DNA of 64,000 bases, from the NCBI GenBank assembly GCA_021555105.2, contig CP134604.1, forward strand, positions 2,790,001-2,854,000, given 5' to 3'. Source of the stretch: Thalassospiraceae bacterium LMO-JJ14 (GTDB lineage: Bacteria > Pseudomonadota > Alphaproteobacteria > Rhodospirillales > Casp-alpha2). The position numbers and the translations under genes were made by a program. Positions within the stretch are counted from its first letter, which is position 1. Each line of letters begins with the position of its first letter. Below the pieces are notes generated by a model. The model was not told the origin of the DNA, searched no databases, and worked only from the letters and a program-made list of their open reading frames with translations. Below, piece by piece: positions 41,859-50,390 of this stretch.

Positions 41859-43495
41859 CCCATCGCCTCCATCAGCGCCTTGTCGAGGCCGAAATATTTT
41901 GCACGGTCCATGAACGCGGGACGCAGGCCGGTCGACTTGAAGCTGCCGAAAAGATTGCCGTCCTTGTCTTCGCCTTCGAATTCGAACGTGAACAGGTCCT
42001 GTGTGGTGACGACCTCGCCCTCCATGCCGACGACTTCGGTGACATGCGTGATGCGGCGCTTGCCGTCGCGCATCCGCGAAATCTGCACGATCAGGTCGAC
42101 GGCACCGGCAATCTGCGCACGCACCGCTTCGTTCGGCAGTTTGACCCCGGCCATGGCGACCATGTTCTCGAGCCGGGTCAGCGCTTCGCGCGGCCGGTTG
42201 GCGTGAATGGTGCCGAGCGACCCGTCGTGACCGGTATTCATCGCCTGCAGCATGTCGAGGGCCTCACCGGCGCGAATTTCGCCGAGGATGATGCGGTCGG
42301 GCCGCATCCTGAGCGCGTTTTTGACCAGTTCGCGCTGCGTGATCTCGCCGTCGCCTTCCAGGTTCGGCGGGCGCGTCTCGAGCCGCACCACATGCGGCTG
42401 CTGCAGTTGCAGTTCCGCCGCGTCCTCGATGGTGACGATCCGCTCGCCGGCATCGATCATCCGCGACAACGCATTCAGCAATGTCGTCTTGCCGGATCCG
42501 GTGCCGCCCGAAACCAGAATGTTGAGCCTGGAGCGCGACGCGATCTTGAGGACCGTGGCCATTTCGGGCGAGACGTTTTCCTGCCGCTGCATGACGTCCA
42601 GCGTGATTTTCTTTTTCGAGAACTTACGGATCGAGATCGACGGCCCGTCAATGGCCAGCGGCGGGATGATGATGTTGACGCGAGACCCGTCGGGCAGGCG
42701 CGCATCGCAGAGCGGCGAGGATTCATCGACCCGGCGTCCGACCCCCGACACGATCCTCGATGCAATCTGCATGACATGCCGGTTGTCGCGGAACGTGACG
42801 CCGGACAACGTCAGCTTGCCGTTCTTCTCGACGAACACCTGTTCGGGTCCGTTGACCATGATATCCGTCACCGCCTCGTCGGCGAGCAGCACCTCGAGCG
42901 GCCCGAAACCCAGCATATCGTTCAGCAGCATGGTAACGATTTCGCGCTGCTCCATCAGGTTGAGCTGAATTTTGTGATCGGTGAGGATTTCCGCGACCAC
43001 GTCGCCGACTTCCTGCGCCAGTTGCTGGCGCGGCATATCGCCGGCTTCGGTAACGTCGATCCGGTCCATGAGGATCGGCTGCACCAGCGCCTTGGTCCGT
43101 TCGATCAGATTTTCCGGCGCCTCTTTCTTTTCGGCGACCCGCTTGTCGAGCAGGGTGTTGACGACCTCCGTCACGACATCGCGCCTTTCGCGTGCAGACA
43201 ATCCGCCCGGCACCAGATCGCCGCTGATCGCGATTTCCATTGCCTTTGCCAGCTCGGCGCGCGGAATTGCCGCCGGGTCGTCATCGCCCAAAATCTCGTC
43301 GGCGCGTTCCAGCGTTTCACGTGCAACTTCGGCGATGATTTCCGGGCGGTACTGTTCATCCGCCCCCAACATCGCCGCGTGCATGAGCGCCGCACTGTTT
43401 TCATCGGCGGCCAGTTCACCGAGCGGCCGCACCGACGGGCGCTTCCTGTGCGCATTTATGGAAATGATATCCGTGCCTTGTCTTTTACCGAACAT
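41855..43495 (-). CDS. cpaF: Tad pilus assembly ATPase CpaF/TadA
   Basis: A 546-residue secretion ATPase. Walker A GGTGSGKT is at 330-337; further motifs are the Asp box near VTIEDAAELQLQQPHVVRLETR and the His box in MNTGHDGSLGTIHAN. The N-terminal 130 residues carry extra helical, acidic sequence. The chosen ATG at 43495 has GGGAGG 5 nt upstream. It powers pilus extension (and in Tad systems also retraction). Its start lies inside the last codons of cpaE. Confidence 0.94.
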   Translation of the reverse strand: MFGKRQGTDIISINAHRKRPSVRPLGELAADENSAALMHAAMLGADEQYRPEIIAEVARETLERADEILGDDDPAAIPRAELAKAMEIAISGDLVPGGLSARERRDVVTEVVNTLLDKRVAEKKEAPENLIERTKALVQPILMDRIDVTEAGDMPRQQLAQEVGDVVAEILTDHKIQLNLMEQREIVTMLLNDMLGFGPLEVLLADEAVTDIMVNGPEQVFVEKNGKLTLSGVTFRDNRHVMQIASRIVSGVGRRVDESSPLCDARLPDGSRVNIIIPPLAIDGPSISIRKFSKKKITLDVMQRQENVSPEMATVLKIASRSRLNILVSGGTGSGKTTLLNALSRMIDAGERIVTIEDAAELQLQQPHVVRLETRPPNLEGDGEITQRELVKNALRMRPDRIILGEIRAGEALDMLQAMNTGHDGSLGTIHANRPREALTRLENMVAMAGVKLPNEAVRAQIAGAVDLIVQISRMRDGKRRITHVTEVVGMEGEVVTTQDLFTFEFEGEDKDGNLFGSFKSTGLRPAFMDRAKYFGLDKALMEAMG

Positions 43496-44756
43496 CCCGG
43501 CCTCCCGTGGCTTGCGCAGCCGTCTTCGGTGCGCGTCTGAATTTTGCGAACAAGCCACCCCCCGATTTACGTTCGGCACCCGTCATCAGTTCCGCAACCC
43601 CGACCAGCGCGCGGCCCAGCTTCGAGCGTCCCGCCGACTGCAAGATACATTTGCCGTCGGCCTCGCTCCGCATCGCGGATTTCGGATCGAAGGGAATACG
43701 CGCGCTCACCTTCAGCCCCGATCCTTCCTCGAAGGTTTTCACCGACAGTTCTTCGCGTGGCGCCATACCTTGGCGGCCGAGCACGACCGATACCTGCGCC
43801 GCCGGACTGACCGCACCGATCAAGCTCGCCAGACGGACGCTGTCGCGCATGGCGGCGAGGCTCGGTTCGGCAACGAGCACGATCCGCGAAAACGCTTCCA
43901 GCATACCGGGATGGGCGACGGCGGTAGCGCGCGGCATGTCGACGATCACCAGGTCGCAGGCATCGCGCACGAAATCGAGCAATTCCCCGAACGCCTGCGC
44001 ATCGGCGAGGTCGCCTTTCGCCGGATCGGTTTCCGACGCCATCACGCGGAACCGCTCGCCGAGCGATACCAACGCCCGCTTGACGAACAACTCGTCCATA
44101 CGGCCCGGCTCGCGCATGGCCTCGGCCAGCCCGCCGCCCGGATCGACATCGAGCATCAAGGCCTGCGTACCGAACGTCAGATCCATATCGATCAGCGTGA
44201 CGTTCTTCTGCTGCTGCTCGGCGGCGAACCATGCCGCGTTGGCGGCGACGGTGCTGGCGCCGACACCGCCCCTGACGCCAATGACGCATACCGCATCCGT
44301 CTGCACCACGTCCGGTGCCATCTGCACCACTGCTTCCGCCACCTGAGGCGGGCGGGCGCGATGCAGGCACGCGGAAAATTCATGATAGGTGAAAGGCTTC
44401 GCCAGATAGTCCGTGACCCCTGCCGCCAGCACTTCGCGATAGACATGCAGGTCGTTGACCGCGCCCAATAGGATCACCTGCGCCCCGGCGTCGCACACCT
44501 CCGCCAAGCGGGCCACCTCTGTCATGATATCGCCGGACGCACCAAGATCGACGACGAGGGTCGACGGGGTCGGCATCGCCGCCAGGGACTCGATCGCCTC
44601 ATCGAGCGTCGCCTCGATCACGCTTTCTGCGGGCAGGCCTTCGGCCTCGACACCCCGGCCAAGGGTCTCAGCCGTTTGCCGGTCGGCGGCGAAGGCCAGA
44701 AAGGCATGGCTCATCCCGGCATCATCCGGCGTTTCTTCTTTCCTGAGCGCGATCAT
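43485..44756 (-). CDS. cpaE: Pilus assembly protein CpaE/TadZ (receiver-like plus ParA-type ATPase)
   Basis: A 423-residue protein with a receiver-like N-terminal half (about 15-135) that ends in AAGVTDYLAKPFTYHEF, and a MinD/ParA-like half beginning IGVRGGVGASTVAANAAW. The nucleotide loop has GVGAST, usual for CpaE and different from the GKT of true ParA. CpaE positions the pilus machine, often at a cell pole. Start overlaps the cpaD stop by 4 nt. Confidence 0.92.
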   Translation of the reverse strand: MIALRKEETPDDAGMSHAFLAFAADRQTAETLGRGVEAEGLPAESVIEATLDEAIESLAAMPTPSTLVVDLGASGDIMTEVARLAEVCDAGAQVILLGAVNDLHVYREVLAAGVTDYLAKPFTYHEFSACLHRARPPQVAEAVVQMAPDVVQTDAVCVIGVRGGVGASTVAANAAWFAAEQQQKNVTLIDMDLTFGTQALMLDVDPGGGLAEAMREPGRMDELFVKRALVSLGERFRVMASETDPAKGDLADAQAFGELLDFVRDACDLVIVDMPRATAVAHPGMLEAFSRIVLVAEPSLAAMRDSVRLASLIGAVSPAAQVSVVLGRQGMAPREELSVKTFEEGSGLKVSARIPFDPKSAMRSEADGKCILQSAGRSKLGRALVGVAELMTGAERKSGGGLFAKFRRAPKTAAQATGGRDVR

Positions 44757-45487
44757 TGTCCACCTCCGTTGCTGCCGCCGCCCGAGCTTCCCTTAACGCC
44801 ATGGCTTTCGGCGGTGTTGGTGTCGTCGACGTCGAGCTTGCGGGTTGTGCCGGTGCGGTAACGCTGAATACCGAGAACCATGGCCTCGCCGTCGGCCAGG
44901 GTTTCGCCGCGGCCTTCCAGGATGTCGCGCGGCTCGGCGACCATGCGCCCGAGGTTGCTGGCCGTGGCGCAGCCCCAGTTCGAATGCGGGCGATTGTCGA
45001 ACGTCCGTCCGGCGCGTGACGTGTAGTCCGGGCATCCCGGCAGCATCACCAGATACCGGCGGACCGTCAGGTTGACCTCGTCGTCGGCAATCCCGGCGAT
45101 GTTCGAACGCACCCGGACGCGGGCCGGATCGATCCCGGCTTCGCCGACAACCCGGGCGATATTCTGACGGCGTTGCGTGGCCAGTGCCGAGGTATCGACG
45201 AACAGGCCGAAATCGACGAAGACCTCATCGGTCCGGGCAAGCTGGCGGCGCTGCAGGAAGGCGACGGCGGCGCGATGTTCGGCGTCGGTCATTGCCGCCC
45301 CGCCGCGGTCGAACTGCAACGCGAACGAGGTTTCGCTGGGAATGACCTGCACGTTCTTTTCGGCACGCGGCTGCATCTCGACCTGCATGTTCAGCGGGTC
45401 GTACCAGGGCCGGTCGGCATAGGTCTGGCAGCCGGAAAGAGCGGCGATTGAAAACAGCATCGCAGAGCTGAGTATTAAGGTTCTCAT
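44753..45487 (-). CDS. cpaD: Pilus assembly lipoprotein CpaD
   Basis: A 244-residue outer-membrane lipoprotein: signal with lipobox AALSGC (cysteine about 20). It has the CpaD-type RGGAAMTDAEHRAAVAFLQRR segment and the C-terminal PDYTSRAGRTFDNRPHSNWGCATASNLG. The last 30 residues are polar and glycine-rich. It helps the secretin CpaC. Coupled by 4-nt overlaps at both ends. Confidence 0.9.
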   Translation of the reverse strand: MRTLILSSAMLFSIAALSGCQTYADRPWYDPLNMQVEMQPRAEKNVQVIPSETSFALQFDRGGAAMTDAEHRAAVAFLQRRQLARTDEVFVDFGLFVDTSALATQRRQNIARVVGEAGIDPARVRVRSNIAGIADDEVNLTVRRYLVMLPGCPDYTSRAGRTFDNRPHSNWGCATASNLGRMVAEPRDILEGRGETLADGEAMVLGIQRYRTGTTRKLDVDDTNTAESHGVKGSSGGGSNGGGQ

Positions 45488-46905
45488 TGGCTGGCTCCTT
45501 TGGCTTCAGCAGGCTGCTCCAGCAAGAAACCAACGGGACCGATCAGGCTGTCGCCGTTGCGATCGATGGTGACAGGCTGACCGGCGGCGGGTTTCTGGCG
45601 GTGCGTGCCGCCGTTGGCGATGCGTTCGGCATCGTGCGGGTATTCAAGCCCGTCGGTCGGCTGGGCCAGCCGCTGGCGCGAAACCGGGCGCACCACATAC
45701 GGCGTGACGATGATGACCAGTTCGCTTTCCTCGCGCTGGAAGCGGTCGGACTTGAACAGGCTGCCCAGCACCGGCACGTCGCCCAAACCCGGAAACTTGG
45801 AGATATCGTGCGTGACGTTGTTCTGGATCAGGCCGGCAATGGCGAACGACTGACCGGAGCCCAGTTCGACCGTGGTATCGGCGCGCCGTGTCGTCAACGA
45901 CGGGATCTGGAAGTTGTTCAGCGTCACCGCATTGGTGGTCGAAAGCTGGCTGACTTCCGGGCGCACATGCAAATTGACGCGGTCGCGGCCCATCAGGGTC
46001 GGCGTGAAGCTGAGCGATACCCCGAACTTTTTGAATTCGATGGTCACGCGGCCGTCGGAATCCGGCACCAGGATCGGAAATTCGCCACCGGCCAGGAAGC
46101 TCGCCGACTCACCCGACAACGCTGTCAGGTTCGGCTCGGCGAGGACGGAAATCAGTCCCTCTTCCTCGAGTGCGTCGATCACCGCGTTCAGGTCGAAACC
46201 GCCGAAGCTCAGCCCGGATACGGAAAGCGTATGTTGCGTCACCGAGGCATTGAACGGATTGGCCGTCGCGACACCGAATGCGATCCCCGCCGCCGAGCCG
46301 GCAATCGACCAGTTGAACCCGAGCTGCTTGTCGACATCGCGCGAAACCTCGGCGATGCGGACGCGCAGATTGATCTGCGTCGGGGCATCGATGCCGATGC
46401 GCATCATCACCTTTTTCGGGTCGCCGACGGCACCGGCGGCAACGCGGCGAATGTTTTCGGCGGTCGACGCGCTGTCGACGATCCCGTCCAGCACCACCGA
46501 ATCGCCGACGCTGCTGACCGTAATATCGGTTTCGGGGTGAAGCTGGCGGATGGATTCATGAATCCGGCCGACATTATGACTGACGTGAAGATCGACGCTG
46601 GCCAGCACATGTTCGGCACGGTCGACGGCGAACAGCGTGGTTTCCCCCGGGCCCTTGCCCAGCACATAAACCAGGGTCGGGCTTTTGATCTGCACGTCAG
46701 CGATTTCAGGATCGGCGACGAACACCGTCTGTGCCGGCGCGCGCAGCTTGAGGAGACGTCCCTTGTGCACTTCCAGGGACATTTCCTGATGCCCGCGCGA
46801 GACCACTTCGAGCGGCTTGCCCCAGGCATCGCCGACGGCAATCATCGTGATCGCCAGTATGGCGAGGATCGCAAGTATCTGCAGGATGTCCCAATTACGC
46901 AGCAT
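45484..46905 (-). CDS. cpaC: Tad pilus outer-membrane secretin CpaC/RcpA
   Basis: A 473-residue secretin. After a long hydrophobic signal (LQILAILAILAITMIAVGDA) come the pilus N-domain (about 40-110, LRAPAQTVFVADPEIADVQ), a BON-like segment and the secretin domain (about 230-410, from VIDALEEEGLISVLAEPNLTALSGESASFLAGGEFPI to VPVLGSLFKSDRFQREESELVIIVTPYVV). It makes the gated pore through which the pilus leaves the cell. Confidence 0.94.
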   Translation of the reverse strand: MLRNWDILQILAILAILAITMIAVGDAWGKPLEVVSRGHQEMSLEVHKGRLLKLRAPAQTVFVADPEIADVQIKSPTLVYVLGKGPGETTLFAVDRAEHVLASVDLHVSHNVGRIHESIRQLHPETDITVSSVGDSVVLDGIVDSASTAENIRRVAAGAVGDPKKVMMRIGIDAPTQINLRVRIAEVSRDVDKQLGFNWSIAGSAAGIAFGVATANPFNASVTQHTLSVSGLSFGGFDLNAVIDALEEEGLISVLAEPNLTALSGESASFLAGGEFPILVPDSDGRVTIEFKKFGVSLSFTPTLMGRDRVNLHVRPEVSQLSTTNAVTLNNFQIPSLTTRRADTTVELGSGQSFAIAGLIQNNVTHDISKFPGLGDVPVLGSLFKSDRFQREESELVIIVTPYVVRPVSRQRLAQPTDGLEYPHDAERIANGGTHRQKPAAGQPVTIDRNGDSLIGPVGFLLEQPAEAKGASQ

Positions 46906-46916
46906 GTCCCGGCTCC

Positions 46917-47861
46917 TTAAAAACTCTGGACCTGGGCATCACTGCCCCTGAGTACGTTGACTTCTCGGCTGTTACCACCGCCCGGAAACAGGCGCGGATC
47001 GCCCCACATGTTGTAAACGTCGGCATCGAGGGTGTAGCTGCGGCCTTCGTTGCGGACCATTTTCGGATCGAACGGCTTTGCCCCACCGAGCAGACGTTCC
47101 TTGTGCACGGTTTCGCTTTCTGCCTGGCTCAGGCTGTTAAGGCTCAGTGTCAGGCGGCCCATTTCAAGCGCGATGGTGACGCGCTCGGCTTCCTTCGGCG
47201 TCACCTCGATGGTGGCCGTCTTGGCGACGGCGGCGCTGCCGTCTTCCTTGTCGACGTGCTGGTCGATGGCCAGCACGCGCACGCGGCGCAGCACGGTCTG
47301 CGAGAAATAGCGCTGCTGCTTGGCTTCCTTGCGCTCGTCGCGGACCTTCATAGTCATCAGGATATCGACCCAGTCACCTGGGAAGATGAAACCGGCGATG
47401 CCCGTGGTCGCGTCGACCGGCAGCGAGACGGCGCGGAACCCCGGTTCCAGCACGGCGGCGAGGAACCCCCGCTCGCCCGGATGCACGACCCGGACCTTGG
47501 TGACCGGCTCGCCGGCACGAAGCTGAACGCGGACCACCGCGCCCTGCAGTTCATTGATCGGGTCCTTGGCATCATTGTCACGGTCTTCGGCTTTTGGGCG
47601 CACGATATGCGTCTTGTGCACGCCGTCTTCGGGCCACGGCTGCCATTCCAGGTTTTCCGGCTTCAGGAAGGTGCCGGGTTGCAGATCCATTCTTGCGACC
47701 AGCACCTCGGCAGCGGCGGTCTTGACCACCTGAATTTCGGTTTTCCGCTCGGTGGCGAGACGGGTGCGCTCGCTTTCCATCCATGACTTCACATAGATCG
47801 CGGTCCCCGATGCGAACACCAGTGCGACGAAGAGAAGCAGAATATTGCGAAGCGAGAACAT
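46917..47861 (-). CDS. cpaB: Pilus assembly protein CpaB/RcpC
   Basis: A 314-residue protein with an N-terminal membrane anchor (residues 3-25), an SAF domain (about 50-120, VLVARMDLQPGTFLKPENLEW) and an RcpC domain (VSLPVDATTGIAGFIFPGDWVDILMTM and a later threonine-rich strand). It lies in the periplasm beside the secretin; the SAF fold suggests carbohydrate contact. Confidence 0.92.
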   Translation of the reverse strand: MFSLRNILLLFVALVFASGTAIYVKSWMESERTRLATERKTEIQVVKTAAAEVLVARMDLQPGTFLKPENLEWQPWPEDGVHKTHIVRPKAEDRDNDAKDPINELQGAVVRVQLRAGEPVTKVRVVHPGERGFLAAVLEPGFRAVSLPVDATTGIAGFIFPGDWVDILMTMKVRDERKEAKQQRYFSQTVLRRVRVLAIDQHVDKEDGSAAVAKTATIEVTPKEAERVTIALEMGRLTLSLNSLSQAESETVHKERLLGGAKPFDPKMVRNEGRSYTLDADVYNMWGDPRLFPGGGNSREVNVLRGSDAQVQSF

Positions 47862-47874
47862 GTCGGATCTCCTG

Positions 47875-48381
47875 TTACGCCAGTTGTAAAAGCGTCACGA
47901 GCCCGCCGGCGCTGATGGCGACGCCGTACGGGAGTTTGATCATCAGGGAATTTTGCTCTTCCCTGAGACCGTTCCTGAGGCCGGCGTGATCGAAGCCGAG
48001 CGCCGGCGCGATATGGAAGTGCGTGATATAAAGAAGCGACAACAGACCGCCCGATACCGCCATGGTGACGGCAAAATCGGCAATCAGCGCCGGACCGGCC
48101 CACAACGCCGCCGCGGCAATCAGTTTGACGTCACCGCCGCCCAGGCGGTTGAGGGCATAAAACGCAAAACCGACGGCAAACGCCGTGCCCCCGACAAGCA
48201 GCGAAGCCGTCAGGTTGATATCGAGCGGCGACAACCAGACGTGCACAGGATAAAGCGCCAGCAGCGCAAGCGTGCAGCCGTGCGGGATTGTGTAGCTGCG
48301 GACATCGCTGACGACGGCAACGATATACGGCGCCACGGCCATCAGCAGTATCAGTGTATGAAGTGAAAACTGGTCGGTCAT
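47875..48381 (-). CDS. cpaA: Prepilin peptidase CpaA/TadV
   Basis: A 168-residue membrane aspartyl peptidase with about five spans. The catalytic aspartates are in VVSDVRSYTIP (first) and LGGGDVKLIAA (second, GxGD type). It cuts the leader of the Flp pilin and of the TadE-like minor pilins. The ATG at 48381 has GGAGGA closely upstream. A terminator stands between it and the pilin gene, so it is expressed at a lower level than pilin. Confidence 0.92.
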   Translation of the reverse strand: MTDQFSLHTLILLMAVAPYIVAVVSDVRSYTIPHGCTLALLALYPVHVWLSPLDINLTASLLVGGTAFAVGFAFYALNRLGGGDVKLIAAAALWAGPALIADFAVTMAVSGGLLSLLYITHFHIAPALGFDHAGLRNGLREEQNSLMIKLPYGVAISAGGLVTLLQLA

Positions 48382-48597
48382 CGGTCCTCCCACCCCTTCC
48401 GTTCTTGAGGACTTCGCCCTTCCGCTTCTCTCGAGCCTATCGGGTCATGTTCACCCTTGTTGTTTGTCTTGTTACCTGCTTGAGCGTTTTCGCTTTCCGG
48501 AGCCCCCGGCGTGCCCGACCCGCGAAGATCGGCCGAGGTGGTGTCGTCCAGAACGGAGGCAAACCGTCCACGGACCCGGCAAAGCCGGAGGATCCGG

Positions 48598-48632
48598 AAA
48601 ACGGCCGGCCCGGTTTCATGCCGGACCGGCCG
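48598..48632 (-). terminator. Terminator/attenuator after the pilin gene
   Basis: A 12-bp GC-rich stem (48602-48613 with 48621-48632, one G-U pair), 7-nt loop, followed on the minus strand by TTTT. It begins 13 bp after the flp stop. Such an attenuator lets pilin mRNA exceed that of the assembly genes. Confidence 0.7.
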
Positions 48633-48644
48633 CTCATGTATGGA

Positions 48645-48827
48645 TCAGGGTCCGGCAACCGCGCCGCTGAGGATCGTCGCGACACTGTTGAACATGGTGT
48701 CGAGCGAGGCGCCCATGGCCTGCAGGGCCAGAATCGCGGCAACGGAAACGAGCGCAGCAATAAGACCGTACTCGATTGCGGTGGCGCCGCTTTCGTCTTG
48801 GAAGAATTTCTTGAGGGTGGCTTTCAT
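48645..48827 (-). CDS. flp: Flp/Fap type IVb major pilin
   Basis: A 60-residue pilin. A short basic leader (MKATLKKFFQDESG) ends at the cleavage glycine, followed by ATAIEYGLIAALVSVAAILALQ, the hydrophobic Flp motif with the essential E-Y pair. The tail is small and polar. AGGAGG lies 5 nt before the ATG. It is the fibre subunit of the Tad pilus used for attachment and biofilm. Confidence 0.94.
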   Translation of the reverse strand: MKATLKKFFQDESGATAIEYGLIAALVSVAAILALQAMGASLDTMFNSVATILSGAVAGP

Positions 48828-48904
48828 AATGGCCTCCTGTTCTTATCGTCCGGTCGTCCCACACCGTGTGATGACGACACCGGCGCACCAAAGTGCATGA
48901 GCCA

Positions 48905-48920
48905 TTAATAGATTTTTTAC
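48905..48920. promoter_or_regulatory. CtrA-like box upstream of flp
   Basis: TTAA, seven bases, then TTTAC: eight of nine fixed positions match the CtrA consensus TTAA-N7-TTAAC. It is about 78 bp upstream of the pilin start. CtrA controls pilin genes in Caulobacter, so cell-cycle control is possible here. Confidence 0.4.
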
Positions 48921-48936
48921 TTTTAGGGTCAAAATT

Positions 48937-48952
48937 TATATTCGCGAATATA
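48937..48952. promoter_or_regulatory. Perfect 16-bp palindrome in the flp/tadE promoter region
   Basis: TATATTCGCGAATATA is fully symmetrical. It sits in a 130-bp AT-rich island between divergent pilin genes, in a place where an operator would be expected. Confidence 0.5.
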
Positions 48953-48989
48953 TTCGTTTTACTTTAGTGTTATTTTTTAAATACATTTT

Positions 48990-49003
48990 GATAAAATTTT
49001 ATC
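48990..49003. promoter_or_regulatory. Perfect 14-bp palindrome, motif shared with the tadG upstream region
   Basis: GATAAAATTTTATC is symmetrical and ends 93 bp before the first TadE-like start. A 13 of 14 match stands about 99 bp upstream of tadG (51957-51970). Confidence 0.5.
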
Positions 49004-49096
49004 TAATTTATCGATACTATAAATGCATTCGTTTGTTTAGAAATAGCCCCCTGACTTCAGTATCATGTCATCCGGTGAAATAGCCGGAGACCCGTC

Positions 49097-49687
49097 ATGC
49101 TGCGCGCATGCACAAAGACTTTCAGACGCTTTGCAAGGAACCGGGACGGGACGACCCTGATGGAGTTCGCCTTCGGCGCACCGATTCTTATCACGGTCAT
49201 GCTGGCATCCATGGAGTTCGGCACGATCATGCTGACAAACACATTGATGGAAAGCTCGCTCAGGGAAGCGGCCCGCTTCGGCATCACCGGCCAGCAGCCG
49301 GACGGCGTGACGCGCCTTGAACGCATCATCGAGATCATCGACGAACGCACGCTCGGGCTGATCGATATGACCCAGGCCCAGGTCGATGTGCTTGTCTATC
49401 CGAGTTTCTCCGACGTCGGCCGCGGCGAGGATTACGTCGACGGCAACGCCAACGGCACATACGACCCAGGTGAAACCTTCACCGACGAAAATGCAAACGG
49501 CCAGTGGGATGCCGACATCGGCGCCGCCGGCAGCGGCCAGTCCGGCGACATCGTCGTCTATCGGCTCAAGTACGACTGGCACACGATGACCCCGTTCGCG
49601 CAACACTTCATCGGCAACGGCGGCGTGCTCGGCCTGACCGCCAGCATCGTCGTGCGCAACGAACCCTGGGACGGGCTGAACAACTGA
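49097..49687 (+). CDS. tadE: TadE-like minor pilin with calcium-loop-like insert
   Basis: A 196-residue TadE-type pseudopilin. A basic leader (to about residue 18) is followed by GTTLMEFAFGAPILITVMLASMEFG, the TadE hydrophobic helix with its glutamate. Residues 105-145 hold an insert with two DxNxNGxxD loops (D115-D123 and D130-D138), like calcium-binding turns in EF-hand or thrombospondin type 3 repeats. Processed by CpaA, it should sit in the pilus tip or base. It overlaps the next TadE-like gene by one base and is divergent from flp. Confidence 0.88.
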   Translation: MLRACTKTFRRFARNRDGTTLMEFAFGAPILITVMLASMEFGTIMLTNTLMESSLREAARFGITGQQPDGVTRLERIIEIIDERTLGLIDMTQAQVDVLVYPSFSDVGRGEDYVDGNANGTYDPGETFTDENANGQWDADIGAAGSGQSGDIVVYRLKYDWHTMTPFAQHFIGNGGVLGLTASIVVRNEPWDGLNN

Positions 49688-50262
49688 TGATGACCAGACT
49701 CCGAAATTGCCTGAGCAGGTTCCGCAGCGACAAGCGCGGCATTTCCGCCCTCGAAATTGCCATCGCGGTCCCGGTTGCGCTGGCACTAACGCTGAACGGG
49801 ATCGAAATGACGCGCTATGTGCTTTTACACCAGAAAACCGAGCGCGCGACGATGACCGTCGCCGATCTGGTGTCGCAGGGCGAGGTGCTGACAGCGGGCG
49901 ATCTCGACAATATCTTTCAGGCCGGCGCGCTGATCACCGAGCCGTTCGATTTCGGCGCCAACGCGGCGATGATCGTCTCCAGCGTCGTCGGCCAGGCGGC
50001 CGGGCCGATCGTCGAATGGCAGCGTGTCTATGGCGCCGACCCGCAGGCAAGCGGCCTCGGCGGCCAGGGCGGCCCCGCTTCCCTGCCGGCCGGCTTCGTC
50101 GTCGCCGAAAGCGAAAGCGTGATCATGGCCGAGATCCAGTACCGTTATACGCCGATGTTCCCGGACAATCCGATCCTCGGCGGCGCCATCGCGAACAACA
50201 CGGTTTATAACTACGCCATCTTCCGGCCGCGCTATACCGTCAAGGTCCGGCTGGGGTCTTAA
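49687..50262 (+). CDS. Second TadE/TadF-like minor pilin
   Basis: A 191-residue protein with a basic leader (MMTRLRNCLSRFRSDKRG) and the pseudopilin helix ISALEIAIAVPVALALTLNGIEM with its glutamate five residues after the processing glycine. The rest is a beta-rich globular domain. Start shares a base with the stop of the previous gene (TGATG), so both minor pilins are coupled, probably as partners. Confidence 0.85.
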   Translation: MMTRLRNCLSRFRSDKRGISALEIAIAVPVALALTLNGIEMTRYVLLHQKTERATMTVADLVSQGEVLTAGDLDNIFQAGALITEPFDFGANAAMIVSSVVGQAAGPIVEWQRVYGADPQASGLGGQGGPASLPAGFVVAESESVIMAEIQYRYTPMFPDNPILGGAIANNTVYNYAIFRPRYTVKVRLGS

Positions 50263-50282
50263 TCATCGCATTCACACAGCAA

Positions 50283-50368
50283 TCGTCGCCCTGAAATTGA
50301 TTCAGGGCCCATGCTCTTTTTTGATTAACTTATGGATCCCAAATCAAGTTTGGGATGACGGCGGCGGC
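50283..50368. repeat. Folded intergenic repeat, family B (copy 2)
   Basis: Near-copy of the element at 2014-2089: CCCTGA/TTCAGGG hairpin, AT-rich spacer, then TCCCAAA/TTTGGGA hairpin. It separates the convergent minor-pilin and tadG genes and may end both transcripts. Confidence 0.7.
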
Positions 50369-50390
50369 ATGACGCCGTCACGCCGCAGCG

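Noticed and set aside
42044-46920. Long plus-strand frames opposite cpaF and cpaC
   Set aside because: Shadows of well-recognised pilus genes.
48354-48908. Plus-strand frame across the cpaA-flp gap
   Set aside because: No SD or domain; it overlaps a terminator and the pilin gene on the other strand.
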